This document shows positions 27,051 through 37,302 of a stretch of DNA of 64,000 bases, in pieces. The notes under the pieces are model-generated. The model saw only the letters and a list, made by a program, of their open reading frames with translations, was not told the DNA's origin and ran no database searches. The translations under genes and the position numbers were made by a program. The DNA lies in NCBI RefSeq assembly GCF_002998435.1, contig NZ_CP027231.1:434001-498000 (forward strand), in the 5' to 3' direction. Positions within the stretch are counted from its first letter, which is position 1; the number at the start of each line of letters is the position of its first letter. Source of the stretch: Bacteroides zoogleoformans (lineage in GTDB: Bacteria > Bacteroidota > Bacteroidia > Bacteroidales > Bacteroidaceae).

Positions 27051-30000
27051 GTGCGCCGGGTACTTGGCATTGTACTGGGATTGTATATCGGTACCATCAT
27101 ATTGTTGAACATTCCGTATGTCCAGCAAAAAATATCCGTATCTGTAGCCAATGAGCTCTCTTCCATGTTAGGCAGCCGGCTGACCATCGGCCGAATCAAC
27201 ATGGGGCTGTTGAACAGAATCATCATTGATGATTTGTTGCTGGACGACCGGTCGGGAAAAGAAATGGTAAAAGTGTCCCGCCTTTCGGCTAAATTCAATA
27301 TTCTTCCGCTGTTCAACGGCAAGATATCTATCAGCAGCGTGCAGCTGTTCGGCTTCAATATCAATCTAAACAAGCAGACTCCCGAAGCCGAACCCAACTT
27401 CCGGTTCGTGCTCGACGCACTTGCTCCCAAAGATACCGTTCAAGAGCAAAGCGACCTGCCTCTTCGCATAAACTCACTGCTGGTTCGTCGCGGAAAAGTA
27501 TCATATGACGTTCTTTCTGAAAAAGAGACACCGGAAAAATTCAACCCGCAGCACATTCGTTTGAGAAACATCATTGCCAATATTTCCCTCAAAGCCTTGC
27601 AAGGCGATTCCATTAATGCAGCCATCAAAAGACTGAGCATCGAAGAGGAGCACTCCGGACTTGAATTGAAAAAGCTAAGCCTTAGGGTTATCGGCAATAA
27701 CCGGCAGATGAAGATAGAAAATTTTGCCGTCGATTTCCCGAACACGTCTTTGGCAATGGACACGATACACATGGAATATGACAGTTTGGGAGCCTTCGGC
27801 AATTTTGCCCGAGATGTACGCTTTTCGTTCCACATGCTGCCTTCTCAAATTGTCTTAAAAGACTTGGCGGCCTTTGTCCCTGCCTTCCGGTCTTTTAAAG
27901 AAAAGCTGGAAGTGGAAGTAAAGGCCAACGGCAGTATCGATCGGCTGAACTGTCCTCTTCTGTCCGTTTCGGCAGGAAATCACTTCTACTTAAATGGAGA
28001 GGTTTCTCTTCAAGACTTGTCCAATCCGGAAAGCACCTATTTATTCGGTCATCTGTCGCGCCTGTATGCCGACCCTGAAGGGGTTGCTTTCTTTGTCCGG
28101 AACTTCAGTGAAAGCAACAACGGCGTCTCTCCTCCTCTGCAACGTCTTGGCATCCTTTCTTTTCGCGGCGAAGTGTCCGGTTATTTCAGAGAGTTCGTAG
28201 CATACGGAAATGTAGAGACAGACCTCGGCAGCATCAAAACGGATGTAAAATTCAGTTCCGACAAGGATAAGGGATTTTTCGCCTATTCGGGGACGGTGGA
28301 AACTGAAAACTTTGAGTTGGGCAAAATGTTGGACGATGACACTTTCGGAAAGGTCATCTTCAACTTAAACGTCAACGGCAGGCATCACGACAATCAGTAC
28401 CCGTCGGTACTATTGAAAGGACTGATAGCCTCCATTGATTATAGCAACTATACCTACGAAAACATTACATTAGACGGAGAATACAAGCAAGGAGGGTTCG
28501 TCGGTAAGGCCGCATTGGACGACCCTAATGGCTCCATCCTGCTGAACGGCGCCATCAACACCGCCGGCCAAGTGCCTGCTTTCAACTTTCGGGCAAGCAT
28601 CAGCAAGCTTCGCCCGCATACGCTGCATCTCACTCCCGACTATAAGGACACGGAAATATCGGTCAAGCTGAATGCCGATTTCACCGGTGGGTCCATCGAC
28701 GAGATGATTGGCGAAATAAACATCGACAGCCTACAGTTCATCGCTCCGGAAACGCACTACTTTATGGATAACTTGAAGATAGCCGCCGTAAAAGAGAACG
28801 AGCATCGGAAACGCCTGACCATACAGTCTGAATTTCTTCAGGGCCGCATTGAGGGCGATTATTCTTATCGTACACTGCCTGCCAGCATACTCAATATCGC
28901 ACGCCACTACCTTCCCTCTATCATCCAGCCCGACAAACAACCGATGAAAACGGAAAACAATTTTCTTTTTGACGTACATGTCCACAACACTGAGCTGTTT
29001 TCTACCGTTTTTCAGATTCCAATCAAGATATACACGCACTCCACCATCAAAGGATACTTCAACGATAAGGCACAACGCCTTCGGGTGGAGGGCTATTTTC
29101 CCCGCTTCCGCTATAAAGAAAACTTCATCGAATCGGGCATGTTTCTTTGCGAAAATCCCGGCGACCGCTTCCACGTCAGCCTACGTCTCAACAATCTCCA
29201 GCCGGATGGCGCCACGAATGTGGCTTTGGAAGCGGAAGCGCAAAACGACAGTGTCCGGGCCACATTAAATTGGGGCAACAGCCACAAGGAGACTTACAGC
29301 GGCCGACTTGCCACCGTGGCACACTTCATCGGGCAACAAAAGAAAGAAGGACAGAGGCAACCGCCACCGCTGAAAGCCGTCATAGACATCTGTTCCACAA
29401 ATGTAATCATCAATGACACATTGTGGAACATACATCCTTCTACGGTGATGATAGATTCCGGAAAAGTACACGTCAACGATTTCTTTTTCAGCCACAAAGA
29501 CCGTCACCTTCGCATCAACGGGGTGATTTCGAAAGAGCCGGAAGATACCGTTCGTCTGGATTTGAAAGAAATCAATATAGGCTATGTGTTCGACATTGCA
29601 GACCTCGGAGTGAACTTCAAAGGAGAAGCCACCGGTCCGGCCTTTGCCAGCGGTGTGCTGGAGAAACCGGTGATGAGTACCGACCTGTTCATCCGTAACC
29701 TCGGGCTGAACGACGGATTGCTGGGCGATGCCGATATACATGGAGAATGGCATCACAACGTGAAAGGCATTTATCTGGACGCACACATCCGCGAAAAAGA
29801 TATAGCGCAAAGCCACGTGCAAGGTTATATCTATCCGCTGAAACCCACCAGCTCGCTCGATCTTCAAATTGAAGCGAAAAACACCAATTTAAAGTTCATC
29901 CATTACTATATGAGCAGCATTACCCCCGAATTTAACGGGCGCGCCACCGGGCAGGTGCATTTTTATGGAAAATTCAAAGCTTTGACAATGCAGGGGCGTG

Positions 30001-31622
30001 TGTTTGCCGATGCATCCATGAAAATCGATGTGCTCAACACCACTTTCTCTCTAAAAGACAGCATCTATATAGAGCCGGAGGGACTGACTTTCCATAACAA
30101 CCGCATTTTCGACACACAGGAGCACCAAGGAAGAGTGAACGGCTATCTGCACTACAGGCACTTCCAGAACTTGGAGTACAGCTTTAATTTCAACATCAAT
30201 AATATGTTGATGATGAACACCAAAGAGTCGCCCGACTATCCTTTTTACGGCACCGTCTATGGCACGGGCAGTGCCACTATTGCCGGAAATCCTCAGAATG
30301 GGGTGAATATAGACGTTGCAATCACCACTGACCGCAACACCTTCTTCACATACATCAAAGATAATGTATCTACGGCAGTCAACAACCAATTCATCCGCTT
30401 TGTCGACAAGACTCCACGCCGTGCGGCACAAGACTCTGTCCGTCTTGCCGAATACGAGATGGCACAAAGGGCGATAGAAGAAAAACAGAAAGAAGAAAAT
30501 ACGGATATTCGCCTGAATCTGTTGGTAGACGCTACTCCCGATGCAACCATGAGAATAATCATGGATCCCATTGCCGGTGACTACATCAGCGGGAAAGGTA
30601 GCGGAAACATCCGCACCGAATTCTTCAACAAAGGGGACGTGAAACTGTTTGGCAATTATCAAATCAGCCAAGGAATCTATAAATTCAGTCTGCAAGAAGT
30701 ATTCCGTAAGGATTTTACCATCAGAAACGGAAGCAGCATCAGTTTCAACGGCCCGCTACTCGACGCCTCTCTGGACATTACGGCCGGATACACGGTGAAC
30801 TCGGCATCGCTGAACGACCTTATGCCTAATGATGCAAGCACTTTGGACTATATCAGCCAGACCAATGTCAAGGTGAACTGCATCATGGGGGTGACCGGAC
30901 AACTGACTTCCCCTAACATCAAATTCGACATCGAGCTGCCCAACGAACGCGACGAAGTGCAGGCCATCGTGCGCAACTACATCCCTACCGACGAACAGAT
31001 GAACATGCAGATACTCTATTTGTTGGCCATCGGCAAATTCTATACGCCTGAGAACCTGGGTGCCACACAGAACTCGAACATGATGTCGAGCGTAGTGTCG
31101 TCCACGCTTTCCGGACAGTTGAACAATGCCCTGTCGAACATCATCAATCTTAACAACTGGAATTTCGGAACCAACTTCAGCACGGGAGAAAGAGGATGGA
31201 CAGATGTGGAGTTCGAGACCATGCTTTCGGGGCAATTGCTGAACAATCGCCTGCTCATCAACGGTAACTTCGGCTATCGGGAGAACCCGATGGCAAACAC
31301 CAATTTTGTGGGAGACTTCAACGCCGAATGGCTTGTCAACCGCTCCGGCGACATTCGTCTAAAGGCATACAACGAAACGAACGACCGCTACTATACCCGA
31401 ACCAATCTGACGACTCAAGGCATCGGCATTATCTTCAAGAAAGATTTCAACAGATGGAAAGAACTTCTTTTCTGGAACAAATGGAGACTGAGAAGGCTGA
31501 AGAAAAGACAAGAAGCAACTTCCGAAGCTCCTCTGCCTGCCTCAAACAACAAGGAGGCTGCTATGAGGAAACTGTCTCCAACACCTGCCGAAGCTCAATC
31601 CAAACGAAACAGAGAAGAGTAA
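27051..31622 (+). CDS. tamB: Translocation/assembly module protein TamB
   Basis: 1523-aa AsmA/TamB-type protein: an N-terminal membrane anchor (RRVLGIVLGLYIGTIILLNI), a very long beta-rich periplasmic bridge, and a C-terminal DUF490 region (about 1150-1470) ending before a basic tail. The family links inner and outer membrane and takes part in outer-membrane protein insertion or lipid transport; the exact cargo here is unknown. The start is GTG at 27051; an in-frame stop 28 bases upstream leaves little room for another start. A TATTTTTG -7 box lies near 26995. Confidence 0.9.
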   Translation: MRRVLGIVLGLYIGTIILLNIPYVQQKISVSVANELSSMLGSRLTIGRINMGLLNRIIIDDLLLDDRSGKEMVKVSRLSAKFNILPLFNGKISISSVQLFGFNINLNKQTPEAEPNFRFVLDALAPKDTVQEQSDLPLRINSLLVRRGKVSYDVLSEKETPEKFNPQHIRLRNIIANISLKALQGDSINAAIKRLSIEEEHSGLELKKLSLRVIGNNRQMKIENFAVDFPNTSLAMDTIHMEYDSLGAFGNFARDVRFSFHMLPSQIVLKDLAAFVPAFRSFKEKLEVEVKANGSIDRLNCPLLSVSAGNHFYLNGEVSLQDLSNPESTYLFGHLSRLYADPEGVAFFVRNFSESNNGVSPPLQRLGILSFRGEVSGYFREFVAYGNVETDLGSIKTDVKFSSDKDKGFFAYSGTVETENFELGKMLDDDTFGKVIFNLNVNGRHHDNQYPSVLLKGLIASIDYSNYTYENITLDGEYKQGGFVGKAALDDPNGSILLNGAINTAGQVPAFNFRASISKLRPHTLHLTPDYKDTEISVKLNADFTGGSIDEMIGEINIDSLQFIAPETHYFMDNLKIAAVKENEHRKRLTIQSEFLQGRIEGDYSYRTLPASILNIARHYLPSIIQPDKQPMKTENNFLFDVHVHNTELFSTVFQIPIKIYTHSTIKGYFNDKAQRLRVEGYFPRFRYKENFIESGMFLCENPGDRFHVSLRLNNLQPDGATNVALEAEAQNDSVRATLNWGNSHKETYSGRLATVAHFIGQQKKEGQRQPPPLKAVIDICSTNVIINDTLWNIHPSTVMIDSGKVHVNDFFFSHKDRHLRINGVISKEPEDTVRLDLKEINIGYVFDIADLGVNFKGEATGPAFASGVLEKPVMSTDLFIRNLGLNDGLLGDADIHGEWHHNVKGIYLDAHIREKDIAQSHVQGYIYPLKPTSSLDLQIEAKNTNLKFIHYYMSSITPEFNGRATGQVHFYGKFKALTMQGRVFADASMKIDVLNTTFSLKDSIYIEPEGLTFHNNRIFDTQEHQGRVNGYLHYRHFQNLEYSFNFNINNMLMMNTKESPDYPFYGTVYGTGSATIAGNPQNGVNIDVAITTDRNTFFTYIKDNVSTAVNNQFIRFVDKTPRRAAQDSVRLAEYEMAQRAIEEKQKEENTDIRLNLLVDATPDATMRIIMDPIAGDYISGKGSGNIRTEFFNKGDVKLFGNYQISQGIYKFSLQEVFRKDFTIRNGSSISFNGPLLDASLDITAGYTVNSASLNDLMPNDASTLDYISQTNVKVNCIMGVTGQLTSPNIKFDIELPNERDEVQAIVRNYIPTDEQMNMQILYLLAIGKFYTPENLGATQNSNMMSSVVSSTLSGQLNNALSNIINLNNWNFGTNFSTGERGWTDVEFETMLSGQLLNNRLLINGNFGYRENPMANTNFVGDFNAEWLVNRSGDIRLKAYNETNDRYYTRTNLTTQGIGIIFKKDFNRWKELLFWNKWRLRRLKKRQEATSEAPLPASNNKEAAMRKLSPTPAEAQSKRNREE

Positions 31623-31726
31623 TGTGTATTTCTTTCTGCCTTCTACCGCTCTCATGTCTGCTCTTCCCTGCCTATACTTTACATCCACTCTGCCCATAGC
31701 TTAGGATTGCTCCCTACAGTATGTCA

Positions 31727-33298
31727 TTAGAAGGGCAGCGGTCCGTCCGAGCCCACTCCTCCAAACGGATTGTCTGTCTGTGGCATGAAATCGGCAGCCG
31801 ATGGAGGAGGCGGTGTGGCGACATTGCCTATGGGAGCGTTCATTCGCGAACCGAAGGTGGCTCCCATTCCATCAGATGGCGGTGGTATGACCATATCATC
31901 CTCCGGATTCTGGAAGCGGGTGTACTGTCCAATAAAGCGCAGACGCACGTCACCCACGGCACCGTTGCGATGCTTCGCTATGATAATCTCCGCCATGCCT
32001 CGCAAGTCCGCTCCATCGGCCGAAGTATATATTTTATAATATTCAGGACGATGAATGAAGCACACCATATCGGCATCTTGTTCGATGGCTCCGGATTCGC
32101 GGAGATCACTCAACTGTGGACGTTTCCCCTCCTCTCCTTCACGATTTTCCACTCCACGATTCAGCTGTGACAAGGCGATGATAGGGATGTTCAATTCTTT
32201 TGCCAATCCTTTCAGCGAACGAGAAATGGTACTTACTTCTTCCTGCCGGCTACCAAACGACATGCCGCTTGCGTTCATCAACTGAAGGTAGTCGATGATG
32301 ATAAGCTTTACTCCATGCTCTCGCACCAAACGGCGGGCTTTTGTTCGGAGTTCGAAGACCGACAGTGAAGGTGTATCATCCACATACAACGGAGCGTCCA
32401 GCAAATCACGCAGTTTATAGTCCAGCTGTTGCCATTCGTAGTCTGCCAACTGTCCGCTCTTGATTTTCTCACTCGGAATTTCGCACACATTGGATATCAA
32501 ACGGTTCACCAACTGTACATTACTCATTTCCAGAGAGAACAATGCCACCGGATTCTTAAAGTTCACGGCAATATTCTTTGCCATTGAAAGCACGAACGCC
32601 GTTTTACCCATGGCAGGACGGGCGGCAATGATAATAAGGTCGGATTTCTGCCAACCGGAAGTCATCTTATCCAGCTTGGTATAGCCGCTTTCCAGTCCAC
32701 TCAGGCCATCCGTACGGGCAGCCGCTTTCTGAATCAGGTCATACGCTTCGGCAATAACGGGATTAATCTGCGTATAATCCTTCTTCATATTCTGCTGGGA
32801 AATCTCAAACAGCCTGCCTTCAGCTTCCTGCATCAAGTCGTCCACGTCCAGTGTCTCATCAAAAGCTTTGCTCTGGATATTGCTGGTGAAGGTTATCAGT
32901 TCGCGGGCCAACGATTTCTGGGCAATGATGCGCGCATGGTATTCGATGTGTGCCGAAGAAGCCACCTTGCCGCTCAACTGGGTGATGTAGAACGGTCCGC
33001 CCACCTCCTCCAGCACTCCTTTCTTGGCAAGCTGCTCTTTCACGGTGAGGATATCCACCGGTTTCTGATTCACTGCCAAATCGGTAATAGCCGAGTATAT
33101 CAACTGATGCCTGTGTTCGTAAAAAGATTCCGGACGGAGAATTTCGCTGACCAGCGAATAAGCGTCTTTCTCAATCATCAAAGCACCAAGCACCGCCTCT
33201 TCCAGTTCCGGAGCCTGCGGCTGTATGCGCCCGTAGTCGTTGATTGGCTGTGGAGCCTTATTTTTCGGATTTCGGGATGTTTTTCTTTGTTCTGCCAC
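31727..33298 (-). CDS. dnaB: Replicative DNA helicase DnaB
   Basis: Hexameric replication-fork helicase, 523 aa. N-terminal DnaB domain (PQAPELEEAVLGALMIEKDA), linker, RecA-like ATPase with Walker A ARPAMGKTAF, Walker B LIIIDYLQLM and the RESGAIEQDAD arginine-finger motif. The C-terminal tail (about 470-523) is long, Pro/Gly-rich and probably disordered. No intein is present in the ATPase domain. Its 3' end faces tamB (104-base gap). Confidence 0.97.
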   Translation of the reverse strand: MAEQRKTSRNPKNKAPQPINDYGRIQPQAPELEEAVLGALMIEKDAYSLVSEILRPESFYEHRHQLIYSAITDLAVNQKPVDILTVKEQLAKKGVLEEVGGPFYITQLSGKVASSAHIEYHARIIAQKSLARELITFTSNIQSKAFDETLDVDDLMQEAEGRLFEISQQNMKKDYTQINPVIAEAYDLIQKAAARTDGLSGLESGYTKLDKMTSGWQKSDLIIIAARPAMGKTAFVLSMAKNIAVNFKNPVALFSLEMSNVQLVNRLISNVCEIPSEKIKSGQLADYEWQQLDYKLRDLLDAPLYVDDTPSLSVFELRTKARRLVREHGVKLIIIDYLQLMNASGMSFGSRQEEVSTISRSLKGLAKELNIPIIALSQLNRGVENREGEEGKRPQLSDLRESGAIEQDADMVCFIHRPEYYKIYTSADGADLRGMAEIIIAKHRNGAVGDVRLRFIGQYTRFQNPEDDMVIPPPSDGMGATFGSRMNAPIGNVATPPPPSAADFMPQTDNPFGGVGSDGPLPF

Positions 33299-33373
33299 TT
33301 CTGTTCTTTTAATATTATAATCTGATAAACCCTATTTCATAATCTGATATGCCTTTGCTTTTAAAAGGGGAAG

Positions 33374-33405
33374 CAAAGATAAGCGATTTTATTTATAGGG
33401 GTCAA
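33374..33405 (-). promoter_or_regulatory. Probable dnaB promoter
   Basis: TATCTTTG (33374-33381) is a perfect TAnnTTTG -7 box on the minus strand and a TTG lies 21 bases upstream (33403-33405). Confidence 0.5.
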
Positions 33406-33502
33406 TAATTCATCGTTAAGTTTTCAGTCTACTATGAACAGAAATGGTTAACTTTGTCTCCGAATCGGGTTCCATGAACCCTAATAAACTTATAACCGAG
33501 CC

Positions 33503-34336
33503 ATGCTGACTTTTCCAAATGCCAAAATCAATCTGGGATTGAACATCACAGAAAAACGTCCCGACGGATACCACAATCTGGAAACCATCTTCTACCCCGT
33601 CCCTGTGGAAGATGCGCTGGAAATAAACACGCTGAACGAAGGCGACCACAAGTTCCGCTTACACTTGTCCGGATTGGAGATAGCCGGGGAAGCGGAAAAC
33701 AATCTGGCAGTGAAAGCCTATAAGTTGCTGGACGCAGCGTTCAACCTCCCCCCCGTAGACATTCATCTGTTCAAGCGCATTCCTTCGGGCGCAGGACTGG
33801 GAGGAGGTTCGGCTGATGCCGCTTTCATGCTGAAGTTACTGAACGAGAAGTTCTGCCTTGCATTATCCGACGAGGCGTTAGAAGATTATGCAGCAAGACT
33901 CGGCGCAGATTGTGCCTTCTTCATTAAAAACCGTGCGACTTATGCCGAAGGTATTGGGAACGTCTTCTCTCCCGTGGCGCTTTCCTTGAAAGGTTATCAG
34001 CTATGGCTGGTCAAACCCGATATTTTTGTTTCCACAAAAGAGGCATTTGCCAAGATAAAACCCCATCGCCCGGCACAGTCTCTGAAGCAAATCATCGAAC
34101 GGCCCGTAGAAGAATGGAGAGAGTGTATGGTCAATGATTTTGAAGAAAGCGTGTTCCCGCAATTTCCTGCCATCGGAGCAGTCAAAGAGGAGATGTACAG
34201 GCAAGGGGCCGTCTATGCTTCCATGAGTGGCTCAGGCTCATCGGTTTACGGTCTGTTCAACGCAGACGCCCTGCTGCCAGATGTGGATTTCGGGGAGAAA
34301 GCTTTTATATACAAAGGAAGGTTCGGTGATATGTAA
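33503..34336 (+). CDS. ispE: 4-diphosphocytidyl-2-C-methyl-D-erythritol kinase
   Basis: GHMP kinase of the MEP isoprenoid pathway, phosphorylating CDP-ME; 277 aa. Motif 1 [20 protein letters not shown], the ATP loop [15 protein letters not shown] and motif 3 [11 protein letters not shown] are all intact. Starts at the ATG at 33503; a TAACTTTG -7 box lies at 33449-33456. It is divergent from dnaB and convergent with purT, with a terminator between. Confidence 0.97.
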   Translation: MLTFPNAKINLGLNITEKRPDGYHNLETIFYPVPVEDALEINTLNEGDHKFRLHLSGLEIAGEAENNLAVKAYKLLDAAFNLPPVDIHLFKRIPSGAGLGGGSADAAFMLKLLNEKFCLALSDEALEDYAARLGADCAFFIKNRATYAEGIGNVFSPVALSLKGYQLWLVKPDIFVSTKEAFAKIKPHRPAQSLKQIIERPVEEWRECMVNDFEESVFPQFPAIGAVKEEMYRQGAVYASMSGSGSSVYGLFNADALLPDVDFGEKAFIYKGRFGDM

Positions 34337-34360
34337 AACCAACGGTTCCACCTTACAGGA

Positions 34361-34399
34361 AAGCCCCCTATAAACAATTATAATGCTTATAGGAGGCTT
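34361..34399. terminator. Bidirectional terminator between ispE and purT
   Basis: A 13-bp stem (AAGCCCCCTATAA against TTATAGGAGGCTT, one mismatch) with a 13-base loop lies between the converging genes and is followed by a T-rich run on the plus strand. Confidence 0.7.
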
Positions 34400-34468
34400 A
34401 TATTTTTATACTCTGTGCTTGGAAAAACATCCCCGCACCAATTACTCTTCCCTAACCGTTAACTGCTC

Positions 34469-35635
34469 TCAGCACACCTCCACTTTGGCGGCGATGCGTT
34501 TCGTCTTGTCGCGCAATGCATCAAGATCACCGTCAAGCGGCGCATAGCACAACACCACACCCATACGACGATTCACGCGGGTAGTTGGTTTGCCGAAAAT
34601 GCGCAGATAGGTATCCTCTTCTCTGGTCACCTCTTCCAGACCACGATAGCCGGGCTGTTCTTGGCCGGAGATGGACGAGAGAATGACGGCACTCGCCCCT
34701 ATACGCTCCTGCTTGATGCTCGGAATGGGCAGACCAAGCACGGCACGCAAATGGAGTTCAAACTCATTCAGGTTTTGTGTACCTGCCAATGTCACCATGC
34801 CTGTATCGTGCGGGCGAGGAGAAAGCTCGGAGAAGTAAACACCATTTTCGTGACTTAAGAAGAATTCCACTCCCCACAAACCGGCGCCGGTCAAGGCACG
34901 GGTCACTTTCTCCGCCATCTCTTGCGCTTCCTTCAGATGAGCCGGATGGATATGGGCGGGCTGAAAACTTTCGCGATAATCGCCTCCTTTTTGTACATGA
35001 CCGATGGGAGGACAGAACAATGTCGGCCCGTTTTTCTGCGTAACGGTGAGTAGCGTTATTTCACTATCAAACTTGATAAACTCTTCGATTATAAGTTCCT
35101 TGATGTCTCCACGGCTGCCGTTACAGCCATATTCCCAAGCGTGATCCAGCTCGTCGGCACTCTTCACGAGAGACTGCCCTTTGCCGGAAGAAGACATCAA
35201 CGGTTTTACCACACAAGGGAATCCTGTCTTTCCGGCTGCTATTTTCAGTTCCTCCAAAGACGTGGCATAGAAATAATTGGCAGTCTTCAGCCCCAGCTCC
35301 TTAGCGGCCAAATCGCGTATGGCCTTGCGGTTCATGGCGAAGTTCACCGCACGCGCACTTGGCACTACTTGGATACCCTCTTTCTCAAAATCATATAAAC
35401 ACTCCGTACGGATGGCCTCAATCTCCGGCACGATAATCTCCGGCCGATGCTTACGAACCACACGTTCCAGCGCCTCTCCGTCCAACATACTGAAGACCTC
35501 GCTCTCGTCCGCCACTTGCATGGCAGGTGCTCCGGCATACGAATCACACGCTACGACATATTGCCCCTTACGCTTGGCAGAAATCACAAACTCCTTTCCC
35601 AATTCGCCGGAGCCTAACAATAAAATTTTCTTCAT
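34469..35635 (-). CDS. purT: Formate-dependent GAR transformylase PurT
   Basis: ATP-grasp enzyme making formyl-GAR from formate, ATP and GAR in purine synthesis; 388 aa. N-terminal [17 protein letters not shown], the ATP-binding segment [16 protein letters not shown], and the catalytic [20 protein letters not shown] region near the C-terminus. It follows the DUF4301 gene by 41 bases on the same strand and may share its transcript. Confidence 0.97.
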   Translation of the reverse strand: MKKILLLGSGELGKEFVISAKRKGQYVVACDSYAGAPAMQVADESEVFSMLDGEALERVVRKHRPEIIVPEIEAIRTECLYDFEKEGIQVVPSARAVNFAMNRKAIRDLAAKELGLKTANYFYATSLEELKIAAGKTGFPCVVKPLMSSSGKGQSLVKSADELDHAWEYGCNGSRGDIKELIIEEFIKFDSEITLLTVTQKNGPTLFCPPIGHVQKGGDYRESFQPAHIHPAHLKEAQEMAEKVTRALTGAGLWGVEFFLSHENGVYFSELSPRPHDTGMVTLAGTQNLNEFELHLRAVLGLPIPSIKQERIGASAVILSSISGQEQPGYRGLEEVTREEDTYLRIFGKPTTRVNRRMGVVLCYAPLDGDLDALRDKTKRIAAKVEVC

Positions 35636-35676
35636 CTGTTTTCTATCTGTTTGACCTTTCCATGTGGACGCGTGTT

Positions 35677-37194
35677 TTATTGATGTTGTTCTCTCAACAA
35701 ATCATTCACCGTCTTTACCGGATTGAATGTGGATAAGGGCACTTCCACGAAAACAGTGTTCCAGTCGCTCATGGCTCCGTTCCACAAACCGGGTAACTCC
35801 AATGCTTTCAGGTCTTTACCATTCTTCGACTTATAAGAAATGAATCCTGTAGCCTTGTCCACGTACTTCGTAAGGTCGAATTTATCTCCTTTATAGTCGC
35901 GCACGGCGCACACCAAATCCACCGGATTGAAATGGGTGCCTTTTTCAAACATCTCTTTCTTTTCCGGATCACTCATGTCAATCTGCGAACTTTCCAGAAT
36001 CTGCAAAGAAACAGTGCCGTCACTGTTGTAAGCCAAGAACGGACCTCCGCCGGGTTCCCCCACGTTCTTCACCATGCCGCAGACGCGCATCGGACGATTC
36101 AATTTCTTCTTCAGATAAATCGCCAGTTCGGCATCTTCCAGATTCTTTGTTTCCGGATTCTTGCAATAAAGTTGTTTCTGCAGGAATTGCAAGATCTCAA
36201 GCAATTGCTCATGCGTATATTTACCGCTATTCAGCAATTGCAGATAAGCAAAGGCCCGCTGTTGAAGCGTTACGAGCACGCCTGCAATCAATTTCTTATG
36301 TAACACCGTATCGCCTTTCAGCCTGTCCGGCACCACGTTGTCAATATTCTTTATAAAGATAACATCCGCATCAAGGTCGTTCAGATTCTCAATCAAGGCA
36401 CCGTGTCCACCCGGACGGAACAGCAATTTGCCGGCATCCCTGAAAGGTTTGTTCTCCATGTCGACGGCAATGGTATCGGTACTCGCTTTCTGCTCCGAGA
36501 AGGTGACGTTGTACTCCACACCATACTTTTTGGCGTAAGCCACCGCTTTTTCATTCACCAATGCGCCGAACAAGGCACGATGCTCGGGAGAGACCGTGAA
36601 ATGCACGTTTACTTTCGCATTCTTGTTGACGGCATACAATGCACCCTCCACCAGATGCTCCTCCAAAGGCGTACGGCTACCCTCCTCGTATTTATGGAAC
36701 TTCAGCAAACCTTTAGGCAAAGCTCCGTAATTCAGCCCTACCGCCTCGAGCAAAGCAGCTACCACCGCTTTATAATCTCCGGTGGCAACCAAGGATGCGA
36801 TGTCTTTACCCACCGTCTTCCGGCATGCCTCGTTCAGGTCACCATAAAAGGCGAAATTTTCTATTTTCTCAAAGAACAGCTTCTCGAAATCCGTTTGAGG
36901 AGTCGTATAATCCGCCCCAAGAAATTCGAACAAATTCTTGAACATACGGCTGGCCGCTCCCGAAGCGGGTACAAACTTCACCACTTCTTTATCTGCCTGT
37001 GTATATGCTTCCCATGCATCCAGATACTCCTTCTGCCGGTCTGTATCCAAAGCCAGCACTCCTCTGTCAATAGAAGCGGCGGCAAACAGATTCAGGTATG
37101 GAAAACCTTTTTCAAAACACGTCAACTGTTCGGCAATCTGTTTCTCAGAAATACCTTTGCTCTTAAGCAACTCTTTGTCTTGCGGTGTCATCAT
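35677..37194 (-). CDS. DUF4301 family protein
   Basis: 505-aa protein of DUF4301, a family widespread in Bacteroidales; function unknown. No signal peptide or membrane segment. Visible conserved stretches are [15 protein letters not shown] near residue 76, [20 protein letters not shown] near 250 and [14 protein letters not shown] near 370; the glycine-rich loops and the RPGGHG motif suggest a nucleotide or sugar-phosphate binding fold, but that is a guess. TAATTTTG upstream (37224-37231) fits a -7 box. Confidence 0.88.
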   Translation of the reverse strand: MMTPQDKELLKSKGISEKQIAEQLTCFEKGFPYLNLFAAASIDRGVLALDTDRQKEYLDAWEAYTQADKEVVKFVPASGAASRMFKNLFEFLGADYTTPQTDFEKLFFEKIENFAFYGDLNEACRKTVGKDIASLVATGDYKAVVAALLEAVGLNYGALPKGLLKFHKYEEGSRTPLEEHLVEGALYAVNKNAKVNVHFTVSPEHRALFGALVNEKAVAYAKKYGVEYNVTFSEQKASTDTIAVDMENKPFRDAGKLLFRPGGHGALIENLNDLDADVIFIKNIDNVVPDRLKGDTVLHKKLIAGVLVTLQQRAFAYLQLLNSGKYTHEQLLEILQFLQKQLYCKNPETKNLEDAELAIYLKKKLNRPMRVCGMVKNVGEPGGGPFLAYNSDGTVSLQILESSQIDMSDPEKKEMFEKGTHFNPVDLVCAVRDYKGDKFDLTKYVDKATGFISYKSKNGKDLKALELPGLWNGAMSDWNTVFVEVPLSTFNPVKTVNDLLREQHQ

Positions 37195-37223
37195 ATCATC
37201 TAACCCTTTTATTAATTCATGCC

Positions 37224-37231
37224 CAAAATTA
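37224..37231 (-). promoter_or_regulatory. -7 box upstream of DUF4301
   Basis: TAATTTTG on the minus strand matches TAnnTTTG and lies 30 bases before the DUF4301 start codon; no clear -33 element is seen. Confidence 0.4.
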
Positions 37232-37273
37232 CAAAAAAAACAGAACTGCTGTAAAGAAAATAAAGAAAAAACT

Positions 37274-37281
37274 TACCTTTG
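37274..37281 (+). promoter_or_regulatory. -7 box upstream of relA/spoT
   Basis: TACCTTTG matches TAnnTTTG. It overlaps the TTG at 37279 that could open the frame, which argues for translation from the ATG at 37303. Confidence 0.45.
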
Positions 37282-37302
37282 AAGCATAAAATACAGACGA
37301 TT

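Noticed and set aside
28731..29867. Minus-strand frames inside tamB
   Set aside because: The plus-strand frame is continuous over 1523 codons with TamB features; the antisense frames are shadows.
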